Source: Diadema setosum
Taxonomy: Eukaryota > Echinodermata > Echinoidea > Diadematoida > Diadematidae
Reading direction: 5' to 3'
DNA length: 64,000 bases
Assembly: GCA_033980235.1 (NCBI GenBank)
Contig: CM067062.1
Coordinates: forward strand, 5,395,696-5,459,695
The position numbers were made by a program, and so were the translations under genes. Below the pieces are notes generated by a model. That model saw nothing but the letters and a program-made list of their open reading frames with translations, was not told the DNA's origin and ran no database searches. Each line of letters begins with the position of its first letter. The first letter of the stretch is position 1. Positions 21,121 through 33,282 of this stretch are shown here, piece after piece.

Positions 21121-22524
21121 GTGTACGTTTACATAACTAACAGGAATGGGAACTGAATTAATTAACTCTAGTCCAGGTGCATGGCGTCTCGCTTATCTCT
21201 TTGGAATTCCAGGTTGTTTTTGTTTGACCAAATAACGGAGTTAAAGACAGGCAGGGAAGGAAGTGACTTGATATTGCTTCATAATGAGGAATTTCGGGCA
21301 AAACCTTTCCAAGTGTAGTGATTATGACGGGGTTCTCTGTCGTTTATTTTCGTCATGGCTGTTTCACTAGTTTAGCCATAGGTGATATATGTTGTTGGCA
21401 TCTGGGAGAATAGAACAGATCAGTACCAAACTGGAATAGCCCTATAAGCAATGTGGTAAGCGTTCAATTTTTTTTTTTTTGCATTATCTTTCTTCTTTAA
21501 AGTCAATCACTACTGATCGAAATACACAATATAATATGACACGTTCCACTGGTAGTCTAGGAAAAGGGAGTTAATGCACGATAGAATGATAAATGTGCTA
21601 CCATTGAATTTAGAGACGTCATTATGGTGTGGAACTGGTGATGGTAAGTGAACCATAGATTGCTTTTAAAGTAATGAGACAATCATTGGACCTTTGCATC
21701 AAGACCGTATTCCCATCTAGAATATAATGCATGTTCGTGCGGCGTTTTTTCTTTAATCCTGACGTGGACATTTTCTTTTTCTTGTTTTCAATTTAAGAAT
21801 GTTATATCTAAATTTGTTTCTTTCCCCTAACATTTTTTGTTGTTGTTGTTGAATATAAAGTTGGACGTTCCGTGACCGAGTAGAAGAGCAGCGATTTAGT
21901 TACAGTTTCAATGCATCTTGTTTTATACCATCTTCTCTGACATTAAATTGATGGTTTTTATATTTGACATTGTCTGTCTATTTGCCTGTTTATGCTCATA
22001 AAACACTGCTATAACAACTAATACATTTGCTTCACTTGTCACACGCAATGATATGGATTGCAGTTGTGCATGCAGTTTTCCTTTTGCCACCTCTCGTTTT
22101 TCTCTCCCCTTTTCCCTCACTTTGGTTTTGTTATACTGCAGATGGGAATGGTTACAATAACATAACCCAACTTGAAGTAGGAATGAGAACTGAATAAATT
22201 AACTCTAGGCCAGGTGTATATAGCGTCTCGCTCATCTCTTTGAAATTTCAGGTTGTCATTGTTCGACCAACGGAGTTGAAGACAAGCTTTATGTTGCTAT
22301 AGAGGTATCTCGCGCCACATGAATGGAATGCATACGCTGTTTAGTATTAGTAATGAACTTTTTCATATGCATCCCTGCCAATAAAAGTGTGTTTGACGGG
22401 GTTCTGTGTCATTCTGCCTATGAGAAATCAAAGTTTTATTTTCGCCATGGCTGTTTCTCTATGCGTAGCCGTGGGTGATGGGTGTTGTTGGCATCTGGGC
22501 AGTAAAGAACCGAGTATCATGCTA

Positions 22525-22545
22525 TAATACCCCCCCCCCCCCCTA
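22525..22545. repeat. Poly-C tract
   Basis: An uninterrupted run of C. Similar C or C-then-A runs occur near 7499, 9600, 12045, 29035, 34704 and 59888. Confidence 0.8.
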
Positions 22546-23250
22546 GGTTCTGAGCGTTCAATACGGTGATATATCTTTCTTCTTTATTATGTCAATCACT
22601 GCTGATGGAATTACAGAATTATGATGACACGTTTCACTCAAAGCTTAAAAAACAAAGTTTATGCACGATACAAGTAATGGTGCATGAGTCCTATAGGCCA
22701 TTGATTTTAGATGAGAAATTATGATATGCCTATAGTAGGGGTGTCATTAATTAGGAATTAATGACACTTCTAACTGTCCCCTTTGAATGTGTGTCGATCA
22801 CGTGAGATCGTCATAAATTATCATTCACGTATAAGCTTAAGTTCAAAGTGTACTCTTAGTTGGAGGAGACCTATAGTTACATGATTAAAGGCGATGTCTC
22901 TTTCGCTGGAGCCGTACGTTTGGCCCGTTTTTCTTTTGCCCTTTTCTCTTTAATTGAGGTATCACTTTCGTCCAGGATAAATCACATTCTCATGTAAACA
23001 GACTCACTTGCTCTATATCCCTTGTTTTGTATCGGAGGCTTCATTGGTTTTACTGCTGGTAAATCTCACAGGCTTGTATATAGCTGTAAGAGCTCTCTGA
23101 ACTGATCATTATGATAGCAAGATTAGAGGGAGTCATATTGGTTATGTAAATAATGGTCAAAGGTCATGTTTTAAAAGGCCACTGTTAAAGCCAGGATGGT
23201 TATAAACACTTAATTGTCATGTTTTATTTGTACGTGCCGAGGATCACTTG

Positions 23251-23840
23251 GACCCCGTTTACAGTGCGAGGCTCGGCCGCGGCTCGGCCGCGCCGAGCCC
23301 ACCTTCATTTCGGTGTAAGCGCGCAAAAGGCCAAATGCGGGGCCAAAATTGGCCTCGCATTAGGCCACGCTCTGGAGGTGGTCTCGGCCGCGGCCGAGCC
23401 GCGGTCGCGCCCGGCCTTTTTCTCAGTGTAAACGCAAACTGGGCTAAATGCGCGGCCAATTTTAGTCTGGCTTCCAAACCCTCGCCTGTACTATTTCGCT
23501 ATTCAGGATATTAACCACTTCAACGTCGAAAACTAGTATAGTTTAAGGTGGTTTTGTCCTGCAAAGGATTTTTCTCCTTCGGCAAAGGCCTTTGCCCGAA
23601 CGGCGACTTCGTCGCCACGGAATTCAGTTGGCAAAGAATCTGAAAACCAAACAATACCAAATTGCGTTTGTTTACAAGTAAAGCGCCACTACGACAAAAT
23701 ATTGAAAGGTTTGAATCAAAAGCGCGGCCGAGCCCGGCAGTATAAACGGACTAAATTGCGGGGCTCCGCCTCGCAATTGAGGTTGGCGTTGGCCGCGGCT
23801 CGGCCGCGGCTCGGCCCAGCCCCACACCGTAAACGGGGTC
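23251..23840. mobile_element. GC-rich GACCCCG-ended non-autonomous element
   Basis: 590 bp that is far more GC- and CpG-rich than its surroundings. The ends are GACCCCGTTTACAGTG and the reverse complement of GACCCCGTTTACGGTG. Subterminal CGGCCGCGGCTCGGCC occurs near both ends, and GGCCGCGGCCGAGCCGCGG in the middle. A related end phrase (GTGTAAACGC) occurs inside. No matching target duplication was found. The end sequence resembles the TACCCCGTTCACAG element at 8413. Open frames in this GC-rich patch are not supported as genes. Confidence 0.7.
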
Positions 23841-24348
23841 TAAGTTTATGCACTGTACGTACTCAAAAAGTCCGTAAATCGACTTAGTCGCACACGCACA
23901 GAATTTCCACTTAGTTTGTGTGACAGAAAAACAAATGTGATCTGAATAATGTAGGCCCAAAAAAGTTCAACTAAGTATCTCATTATAACTTCAATGTGCT
24001 ATATTACATTCTTTTCTTTGTCGATCACGGATGACCGACATCTGATGACCCCAAGCGTATCACCTAACTCGTCTTCAGTGTGACGAGTTTCATATCTCGT
24101 TATTCTTCTTTCTTTCTGGACGATTTTGTGTCGTCAATATCTCAAGAATGACATTACGGAATAACATGACATTTTCAGGTAACATGTCTCATGACAATAT
24201 CTAGCCACAATAAGGTTTTCATGACAGTAACATATCTATGACGTCATCTAGGCGCCATTTTGTGATTTTCGGACCATGTTACATGATCGATCATAACTTC
24301 ATAACGAAAGGTCATTTCTGTATCATTTTCGGCGGACATAAAGTTCAG

Positions 24349-24514
24349 GGCCCTGTTGCATAAAACCCTTACCGCTGGACTTACCGCTCCTTTCTAGCGG
24401 TAAGTCTTCAAATCAGCGGTAAATTTTATAATCCTTGATGCTGATTGGCTGTGATGCCTAATTTTGACGGTAGTTACCATTGAAATTCAATGGTAAGTTT
24501 TATGCAACGGGCCC
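24349..24514. mobile_element. Short Harbinger-like MITE
   Basis: 166 bp with ends GGCCCTGTTGCATAAAA and the reverse complement of GGGCCCGTTGCATAAAA, flanked by CAG on both sides (24346-24348 and 24515-24517). The sister copy at 14535 (ATAAAGTTCGGGTCACGCTC) lacks it. GGGCCCGTT..-type ends with a 3-bp CWG duplication fit PIF/Harbinger. Confidence 0.75.
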
Positions 24515-25081
24515 CAGGTCTCGCTCTATCTTACTTTTTAATGCTAATTTATACCTAGGACATCATTACGTGCGCGTACGCGCGCGTCAAACTTTTAAAA
24601 GGCTCTAAACTGCTTTCCAATGGGAAATCTCGAAGTTTCTGACAATTCCGCGCGTTCGCGTCCGTCCGCACATTTTCGCGCGTAAATTGTGATTAAATGT
24701 AAAGACACAAAATCCTACAAGTTTACGTGTTATGTCTATGAGAGGTGATTTTTTTTTAGACCATGCATTGACTTGACAACGTTTAAGCACCTTTATCTCA
24801 GCTGATTTTGCTCCATTTCCTCTGAAACTTAAGTATGTTGTAGCTCAGACAATAAGCTGCAGTCATCAAGCATTTTATATTTTCAAATCTCCTCATCAGG
24901 TCGACAATTTTGTAGTTAAAAACTGAAAATGAGAATGCAATCTGTACGGAAATATTCCCGATTGTTCTTTGCAACTGTATATTGGTCGAATCCACGCGGC
25001 CACTTGTGGGAAGTTGAATAGCGCCATCTCAGGCAACACTGTCACGATAGTATTATTATACATTTAAGTTTCGCACACAAT

Positions 25082-25171
25082 GTCCTGGACAGCCATGTGG
25101 CGTAATCGCTTAGCGCGCTGGGTGTTCATAACGCCATAACGGAAGGCGAGAAGTTCGACTCCCGCAGGACT
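25082..25171 (+). pseudogene. tRNA-like segment T4
   Basis: Nearly identical to T1. The flanking GTCCTG and the final CAGGAC are complementary and could act as an acceptor-like stem. The A-box-like, TTCATAA loop and B-box-like blocks are all kept. Confidence 0.5.
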
Positions 25172-25700
25172 TTGCTCTTACTTTCTTTTTCTTTCTTTTT
25201 TTTCGGCAGTTCAGCTTCACTCCGATGTCATTTATCATATTATTTTATCAAGTATACGTAACCCGTGAACACGACTGCTCTATTTCGCTTGTTTTGTATT
25301 GGAGTTTGGAGATTGGGTTTGCTTCATTAATTTTGTCACACTTAATGTTGTAAATTGCCCCTTGTTACAGTGTCCCGCTTGCCACCTTTCGTTTGCTCTT
25401 TCCTTTTCTCTTCATTGGTTCTTGTTATATTGTAACAGGATAGGTAGGAACATGTACGTTTAGATAACTGGTAGGAATGGGAGCTGAATTGATTAACTCT
25501 AGTCCAGGTGTATGGCGTCTCGCTCATCTCTTTGAAATTCCAGGTTGTTATTGTTTGACCCAATAACGGAGTTGTAGACAGGTTTTATGTTGCTATAGAG
25601 GTATCTTGTGCCACATGAGTGGAAAGCATCACTGTTTAGTAGTAGTAATGAACTTTTTCATGTTGTAAATGATATAAAGATATGAATTTCATATCCAATC

Positions 25701-25791
25701 TTCGGGAAAGCCGTGTGGCTTTATAGTCGCTTAGCGCGCTGCATGGTCATTATGCACTACCTTAGGACGAGATGTTCGGGACCCGCAGGAC
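25701..25791 (+). pseudogene. tRNA-like segment T5
   Basis: Starts AAGCCGTGTGGCTTTATAGTCGC and ends GACCCGCAGGAC; it parallels T2, but keeps CTTAGCGCGCTGC. Followed by a T/C tract and the shared body. Confidence 0.45.
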
Positions 25792-27445
25792 GCATTTATT
25801 TTTTTCTCTCTCTTTCTTTGTTTTTCTTTTGGCAGTTCAGCTTCATTCCGATGCCATTACCCCACGACACACAGTCACTCAAGTTCCTTTTTTTTTTTGT
25901 CGGAGGCTGGAGGTTGGATTTGCTTCATTTATCATATGTAATGTTGTAAATTGCCCTTGGTATACAGTGCCCCGCTTGCCACCTTTCGTTTTCTCTTTCC
26001 TTTTCTCTATGTTTGTTCCTGTTACACTGCACAAGACAGGTCGGAAAATAATTTACATAACTCAACTGGAGCAGGAATGGCAACTGAATAAATTAACTCT
26101 AGGCCAGGTGTATGGCGTCTCGCTCGTCTCTTTGAAATTCCAGGTTGTTATTGTTTGACCCAATAACGGAATTGTAGACAGGTTTTATTTTGCTATAGAG
26201 GTATCTTGTGCCACATGAGTAGAAGGCATCACTGTTTAGTAGTAGTAATGAACTTTTTCATGTCCCTCCGTGTCAATTATAGTGTGTTCAAAGGGCTTGT
26301 GTGTCTGTCTGCCAAAGAAAAGGAAAACCTTATTTTCGTCATGGCTATTTCTCTATAAGTAACCGTAGGTGATTAGTGTTGTTGGTATCTGAGCAGTGAA
26401 TAACACAGCATCAGGCTAAAATCCCCCTTAGTTATACGCGCTAAGCATTCAATTTGATATATCTTTACACACATGCATAGACAGACTGTACATTGACAAT
26501 ATTTTTACACATATCAAAGGTAACTTTCTCATTCCCTCGTTATCAAAAGCACAGAATGAAACTCCAGTTCATAGTTCACTGTACTTTACTTCACTACATG
26601 TATTCTGTACATTCTTGCATTTTGCTGCAATTTAATGATTCCATGGTTCTAACACACCCCTCAGACATTTGTCAATTTACAAAATAGTAGTCGTTGTACA
26701 CATCTTAGATTACTATTAACAATCATTTCAGATGTTCCCAATGCATTCCTTCAGTAAGGTAAGACTATGCCTGTCTTCAATACATCGTTCACAAAGCTAA
26801 TTAATTGAGAGACCAGCAGCTAAGACTGAAATAACGCACAGTCATAGTGGACAGCAACACAGATATCATAACATCACACTCCTATTATGACAGAATAGTC
26901 CCGTAAGCAAGTAAGACTCTGGTCTTACTTGCATTTCTTTTTCTGTTCATATATTTCTGCATCCTCATAATGAAGGCTATAAGCCAAACGCAATGAAGAC
27001 AGTCATAGTGAAGTACATGGTGTAGGAGGAACTTTGATATTACCATACAAGAATTGATATTTTCACCAACAATGCCTCAGTAACATTCCATTGACATTGA
27101 AGATAAACAACAGCTGACTGGCTGATGATGTTAATTAATGCCGCTGTTACTCAGGGGGAAAAATTATATTTGTTCCAAAATGTCCGATGCTGTAGTTTGG
27201 GGGAAACCTGATAATGTAGAGCACATAATTTGTACGATGATGATCACATGGTAAAAGCGTAAGCTCATCTCTGCATTTTAAAAGAAGTGTCAATAAACAA
27301 CTAAGATGTGCAAATATAATATATTCAAAATCAATGTGTATCACGTCCATGTACACACACTGATGAAGGAAGTATGTATTTTCCATCTGCAGGACAGCAG
27401 GGTCATACAATCACAGTGCTGAGGTTTCCCAAGACCAAATCATCA

Positions 27446-27521
27446 GTTGAGAATGAGAAGGGCGTTAAAGTTGTCAAGAACACTATGGGTTTAGTGCCTA
27501 CTTAACGCCCTTCTCATTCTC
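27446..27521. repeat. Perfect 20-bp-stem hairpin, copy 1
   Basis: GAGAATGAGAAGGGCGTTAA and its exact reverse complement (TTAACGCCCTTCTCATTCTC) flank a ~32-base loop. A related hairpin with the same layout lies at 51323-51396. Read on the minus strand, the loop contains CATAGTGTTC, which is also in the loop of copy 2 on the plus strand. Confidence 0.85.
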
Positions 27522-28425
27522 ACCTGACGAAATTTTGTCTTCTACATGAAAATCACTGTAACATATCATTTTGCAAACAGAAGTCTCAGGTCATTGAAAG
27601 CCTCATTAGTGCTGAGAAATTTTCTGACCTACATTCAAAAAACTGATTCATTAACTTCATTCAATACTGTGATTGAATTCTTTCGCTTTATTTGATTTTT
27701 CCCCATTTTCATGAAGAGCACCAGGATTGTAGTGCTAGGCAGGTATCTATGATGATCTTGATGCCAAAGTGCATTTACATGTAATCTACATGTATACTCA
27801 AATCAGAGAAAGTAAATTACCACTTCTAAAGATAATTGAAAATGTGACGCTTATGGTTTGAAATCAGATGACTTTCTAACATCACAAGATTTTGCACATT
27901 ACAATGTAATAATGGCCTAGATATCTCCTTTAGCATAGCCTCTGCCAAAGGCTTCTGTCAAAGCTGTTGAACAGTTTACTTGGCAATGATATCTGAATCA
28001 CCATGTATACATAAGCAACATATTTCATGGAATGATTCGAGCAATTTCAAGGAATGTTAGTTTTTTGAGTGTAAGTACCCGACATATCAAATCACTGTAC
28101 AAAATTCTTCATTGATAGAAAAAATATTTCAATAAGTCACATCACCATAACATCGTGGTGTAATACACGAATGACGACTAACATGAAAGGAATGTCACAG
28201 GATCTTGGCGATGCTAAAATCAAAAATTTCTTCTATGATCTTACTTTGATAGATTACAAGCAGGTTTCATGTTTCTTTTGAGTATTTGATTTGAAGATAA
28301 GACACATAAAATTTGTATCAAACTAAAGTATAGAGACAATTACAATTCTATGTCTTATACTAGAAATTTGCAAGCAAGTCTCTGTTTGACCAGACATCAA
28401 ATACATCTGTATCTGCAAAGCTTAA

Positions 28426-28680
28426 AGGGGGTGGCTAGTAACTGATCAGTGGGAATACATATATTCAAGTAATGTGCAGTTAAATGTTTCCAGGTTAGCA
28501 TGCCAGTACAGTGACGGGGCGATCATTAACGATTACTTTAATATGAGACCATTCTGAATCAAATAATTTTCACACAACAATAGATATATAATGTACTCTT
28601 AAATGAATCCCACAAGGATTGGAACAATCATCCCCCAGCATTCCCACTGATTCCCACTAATCAGTTACTATCCATCTCCT
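28426..28680. mobile_element. TTAA-flanked MITE, GGGGATGGCTAG family, copy a
   Basis: 255 bp between TTAA at 28422-28425 and TTAA at 28681-28684. Ends are AGGGGGTGGCTAGTAACTGA and ..AGTTACTATCCATCTCCT. The right arm has the family block CACACAACAATAGATATATA and CCCACAAGGATTGGAACAAT. The left arm is shortened compared with copies b to d. Confidence 0.85.
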
Positions 28681-28684
28681 TTAA

Positions 28685-29336
28685 AGGGAAATTCCAGACC
28701 AAATAATAGTTAGCCTGAAAGGAACGCATAATTTTATAAGCATAACAGAGTAAATTTGATCAAAATCACATAGGAATTAGGGAATTTATGAAATTGTTTG
28801 ACTAGTTTATTGGAAAACAGTTCTCAAACAGTCAATATGAATAGGCAAATTAGCAAGCACATGATACGTGTACCATCACCTCACCATTTTCCATTGACTG
28901 TGTATTAAAAAAAAAGTAAAAAATTCAAAGTTTCTGCTATAAAAGTGTATATCATTAAGTTGATCCAAGGTGAATGACTTTAAAATAAAATCCAGTATAT
29001 TGTGATTCAAAATTGGGGCACAATTGGCTTTGACCCCCCCCCCCCCAAAAAAAAAAAGACAAAAAAAAAAAACAAAAAAACTGGATATTTCAAAAGTGTA
29101 TGTAAAAACTATATGGTGAGTTGTGAGGTGACAAAATCAGCAACTCAATCATTAGGAAATTCATATTGATTGTTCAGGAAGCATTTTGTGAAAATTAGCA
29201 AAACTTTACAATTACATAACTTCCTTTATTTATGTCTGATTTTTATCAAATTCTTACTATTGTCCTTATAAAATAATATTATTTCATATCAGATTTTATA
29301 TGTAAAGTTCTCTTAACTGGTCCAGAATTCACTTCA
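28685..29336. mobile_element. MITE-like element abutting the previous one
   Basis: It begins at the TTAA shared with the preceding MITE: AGGGAAATTCCAGACCA. About 650 bp later the inverted counterpart TGGTCCAGAATTCACTTCA appears. The interior has no ORF and includes a C/A homopolymer run at 29034-29071. The terminal repeats are imperfect, so the right boundary is approximate. Confidence 0.5.
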
Positions 29337-29339
29337 AAT

Positions 29340-31240
29340 AGTTTCATGCCAAATAAATACTTTGTGCAAATTGCACAAGTTAACATGATTGCAAATATGC
29401 ACAACTTTGCATATTCAACCATGTTGGATATTTTTTTTTTTCCCTGGTTCTCTCAACAATAAGTGAAAGCAATCAAAGGTAATTCAGGTCGAGCTCTTGT
29501 TGGCATCTATATTGAAATGAGAACAGGATTTATGATTCATTCCAAAATTGAATGCATAAAAAAAGTCAAAAACTTTGTATTCTTTTATTGGTGAATCTCC
29601 ACGACAGGATAATCCAGCACGAGAGAGTGACATTGATGTATTAATAATATGTTTCTTAATTCAAAGTTTGTGCTTGTTTTTAAGTTTATACCAGTCGAGC
29701 TTTTGGAGAAAATTCACTGTGCTACCATAGCGTTTTTTCCCCCCGCTGATTTGAACATCCCCCGTTGAAAAAACATTTCCCAAAAGTCTCTAAAAAATAG
29801 CACAGTACCACAGAACTTCATCTAAGCATTGGGTAGGTTTTAAGAAATGCAAGTACCCATTAATTACCTCACAAGTACAACTTAAGATAAACATTTATAG
29901 ATTTCAACAGGGTGTTGAAGAAAGACTATAAAACTTCAGCTGAATTTACATGCACACACAACCAAATTTTCAGAATATGTTTACAAGTAGAAGAAAAGTA
30001 TTAAGATATTATGTACATAGATCTGCATTATATTTACATCACTCCACAGTTTTCATGATGATTTTACATACATGTGAACACTGTAGCATTCTTGTTCTCA
30101 ATTGCACTTTAAATTCTCATATACATAAATAATAGTCAAGGTGATAAGGTTAAGGCTCAATGTGGTAAATACAAAGAATACAATTGACATTTCTCTACAG
30201 AGCTGAATGAAATCAAAGACACAACAATACTTGAAAATAACTCAGTCTAATATCTGCACATTAAATCATTTTAAATACAATATTTTCCACATACACAGTT
30301 TAATTGTTCATAGTCACCCTGATTATCTTTATGTTTCACGTCAGGAAAGAAGAACGATGAATAAGAAAAGGTTTGACTTATCATCGCTTCTAAATAGGTA
30401 CAAACAAACTGGTGCAAGGTGCACACATTTGGATGAAAAAGAGGACTTTTTCCTCACCAAAGAGAATCTAAACTTCCATGCAAGCTGGCTATCAACAATT
30501 GATTATGCAATTATGATTTCTTTCAAGACTATCACCTGAGTCAAGTTTAATTTGATTTGATTTAATTTGATTCAATTTGTGAGGCTATAGTAGGCATTAT
30601 GTTGTTAACTGAACTCTAAACCATATAGCAGCTTCAAAACACACTACATTACCTGCATGCAGGCTACAAATAGATGTATATCATGCACTCATTAATGATG
30701 GGTCCTCAAATATTTCAGCGGCTTTTACATGAAGTTCACAATCTCTAGTTGACAAGCATCACAGAGTAACACTCACTGGGGGAAATATGGTTGATCACTG
30801 TTTTGAACAATGATTAATGAGCACAAATGAAAATAGCAAAACATATAAAGGAATCAACAAAATATGAATAGATGATAATCAGACATTTTCTTCAGCCTCT
30901 ATCATAAACCCATTGGCCATGGTCATTAGGTGGTTCCTGTACAATGTCATTGGAAATTTGAGAATTCTGAGGAAATAAATCAATAAATCACACTCATAAA
31001 ATTGCATGAAAGGTGGAAGTTTTCAAGAACGGGAGGAGGGGACAGCCAGGCCAAGAAGCTTGTAATTGTTACAAAGCCATTACCAGTGTTTGAAATATTT
31101 CCATAAATGACTTTCTTTGAGCAAGAATGTATCACATAGTCTGAGGATGTTTTTTTTTTCTTCTTCTTCTTTTTGTGTGTGTGTGTGTGTGTGTGCTTTT
31201 TAAAGGAATTTCTGAAAAAAAAAGTTCTGCAAATATAACT
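29340..31240. other. No feature recognised
   Basis: AT-rich, apparently single-copy sequence. A 110-codon plus-strand frame (30207-30539) has no recognisable domain. It may be 3' UTR or intergenic. Confidence 0.4.
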
Positions 31241-31241
31241 A

Positions 31242-32300
31242 TGGCTGCGTTTATCAACTTTCCCCAGTTTAAACGACTTTCGAAAGCCCTTTCGATAACC
31301 CTTTCGACAGCCCTTTCCATAGCCCTTTCGTAAGCCCTTTCCATAGCCCTTTCGAAAGCCCTGTCCACTCCCTGTACTATTAATGTGCCACTTGTTTTCG
31401 TCGGCTGCGTTTATCAACTTTCGAAAGCCCTTTCCATAGCCCTTTCCATAGCCCTTTCGAGAGCCCTTTCCAAAGCCCTGACTGCCTGTACTATTAATGT
31501 GCCGCTTGTTTTCTAAGAAGGGACGGCGAAAAGCAATTACCATCATAAAGACATATCTTCCTTTGAGAGTGACGAGTCATGATACAATGGCACATGAATC
31601 AATTGTCTTCCTATCTGTGAGGCAGCTCCAGTTTAGCACATACTTCAAATATTTCTGAGTGGCGGCATGAGACATGGGAGCAAAGGGAATGAGACTGTTG
31701 TTACTCTATTTTTCAAACCTTGTTGGTGAAAGAAACACCTCCTTGTTCCAAGCATATGCGTGCATTACACACAGCTGTATGTATACACCTGTGTACACGT
31801 ACTCGTGTGCACTTTACGTCGTGGCGCGCGTCTTTTCAGAAACTGGAAACGCATGGTTGCGTAACCGCAGTAGGGCGACCTAAAGGGCTTTCAAAACAGC
31901 TTTGCGTTTATCAACTTTGAAAGGCTTTTACAAACAGGTTTCTGATAACCTGTTTAGGAAACCTGTTTGGATCGTCACAAATTTGGGGCTTTCGAAAAGG
32001 CTGTCCTAAAGGGCTATCAAAACAGCTTTGCGTTTATCAACTCGTGAAAATTCCTTGAAAGCTGTTTGGATAACCTGTTTCTGCCGAGAAAGGAGAGTTG
32101 ATAAACGCACCCTTTCGTAAAGGCTTTCCTAAAGGGCTTTCAAAACAGCTTTGCGTTTATCAACTCGTAAAAATTCCTTGAAAGCTGTTTGGATAACCTG
32201 TTTCTGCCGAGAAAAGGAGTTGATAAACGCACTAATTCCTTGAAAGCTGTTTGGATAACCTGTTTCTGCCGAGAAAAGGAGTTGATAAACGCACCCTATG
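31242..32300. repeat. Nest of TGCGTTTATCAACT inverted-repeat units and 12-bp tandem repeats
   Basis: TGCGTTTATCAACT occurs near 31244, 31406, 31902, 32026 and 32150; its inverse AGTTGATAAACGCA occurs near 32097, 32219 and 32280. Two short units (about 32026-32110 and 32150-32235) are bounded by this pair and share CCTTGAAAGCTGTTTGGATA. At 31275-31370 and 31415-31480 a degenerate 12-bp tandem (GCCCTTTCCATA/GCCCTTTCGAAA) follows the motif. The whole looks like repeated short MITE insertions or internal expansion of one element. Confidence 0.65.
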
Positions 32301-33240
32301 TCTCCTCCCAACCCTCGCCTTTTAATCCCTGCTGCCTTTTACACTAAATACATCTTAAATGTATACATCTATTTCCTACGGATACCTACCAATGAATTGG
32401 GTACAGAATGAGACTTTGCACAAACTAAGGAACACAGTCCATTAAATCTAGGACATTACATTTTGCAAGGCAATCTTTAAATCGAAAAACAAGTGACATA
32501 AACTGCAAATAATGAAGCTAAGTCGCTATCAACTGCATCTAGGTAGGGACCTGCATTGACTTTATGTGTACCACTCAAACAAACAAACAAACAAAAATTG
32601 GCACAAGTTGTTTGTACATACAGAACACAAATTCTTATAACAAGGCCATCTTGTCCCTGCTTGAAAGACATCCATGCACAACTTGATCAACTGTACAGAC
32701 CTCCAATCAGTATGTTACAAATTTTACAATCACAAACTGAAAAAAAACAAACCTCGCACAGATTTCTATGCTTTACCTGAAAGAAACTTACATCCACTGT
32801 AGAAAACCTTTTGAAATTTGATTGTAACATAGGATGTACTTTTCTCTTTGACACACAAGTCTTGTTGAGTTGATTTTTCTATTTTCTACAACCATTCCTT
32901 GACCACTGTTTGGCAAAAACAAGCAAGCACGCAAGCAAGAGAAAGTCGGTTTGGTTATGTGTCTACTCATCTTTGTCTTAAAAAAATGCAATAATGTCAA
33001 CAACGATACAGTGGATATGTGAAAACAGATGCAATCGTGGCAGTATCTGAAAATAGATTCTTCATTATATTAAAAAATACCCTCTCTCACTTTGCATGAG
33101 CTTTCAACCGTATAATAGCAGCTTCATTGAGACTGATCTGAAAAGATTTTCAAGGATATCAGAACTTACGAAACTTTGAGTACTGAAATGAATGTCTTAT
33201 ATTTATCTTCACATATGACAAATGTATATAAACATGCACA

Positions 33241-33260
33241 TTCTCTCTCTCTCTCTCTCT
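33241..33260. repeat. (CT)n microsatellite
   Basis: About ten CT dinucleotides within the probable 3' UTR or downstream region of the minus-strand gene. Confidence 0.8.
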
Positions 33261-33276
33261 GCATTTTTTCCTTTTT

Positions 33277-33282
33277 TTTATT
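33277..33282 (-). promoter_or_regulatory. Candidate polyadenylation signal of the ankyrin gene
   Basis: AATAAA on the minus strand, about 640 bases downstream of the stop codon. It is one of several AATAAA matches in this AT-rich DNA, and no downstream GT-rich element was confirmed. A guess only. Confidence 0.2.

Larger units (their letters stand above)
14290..26460. repeat. Array of about three degenerate multi-kilobase units
   Basis: Blocks recur in the same order: U (14.29-15.61, remnant 18.06-18.25, 24.05-25.08 kb), T (tRNA-like head plus ~580-bp body at 15.62-16.20, 16.23-16.94, 18.25-21.43 interrupted, 22.05-22.53, 25.08-25.69, 25.70-26.45 kb) and V (16.95-18.06, 21.43-22.05 partial, 22.54-24.04 kb). 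Shared markers are TGACATTACGGAAT and AGACAATAAGCTGCAGTCAT (U), TGGCGTCTCGCTCATCTCTT and GTTTAGTAGTAGTAATGAAC (T), and TTACAGAATTATG..GACACGTTTCACT (V). The copies are clearly diverged. No long ORF occurs. It is either a large satellite-like duplication or tandem copies of an unrecognised element. Confidence 0.7.

Noticed and set aside
23219..23514. Overlapping GC-rich frames on both strands
   Set aside because: All lie in the GACCCCG-ended element and reflect base composition; no domain.
30980..31546. 188-codon minus-strand frame rich in KGYGKG
   Set aside because: The peptide repeat comes from the 12-bp tandem and inverted-repeat nest; overlapping frames give equally repetitive peptides and there is no start or splice context.
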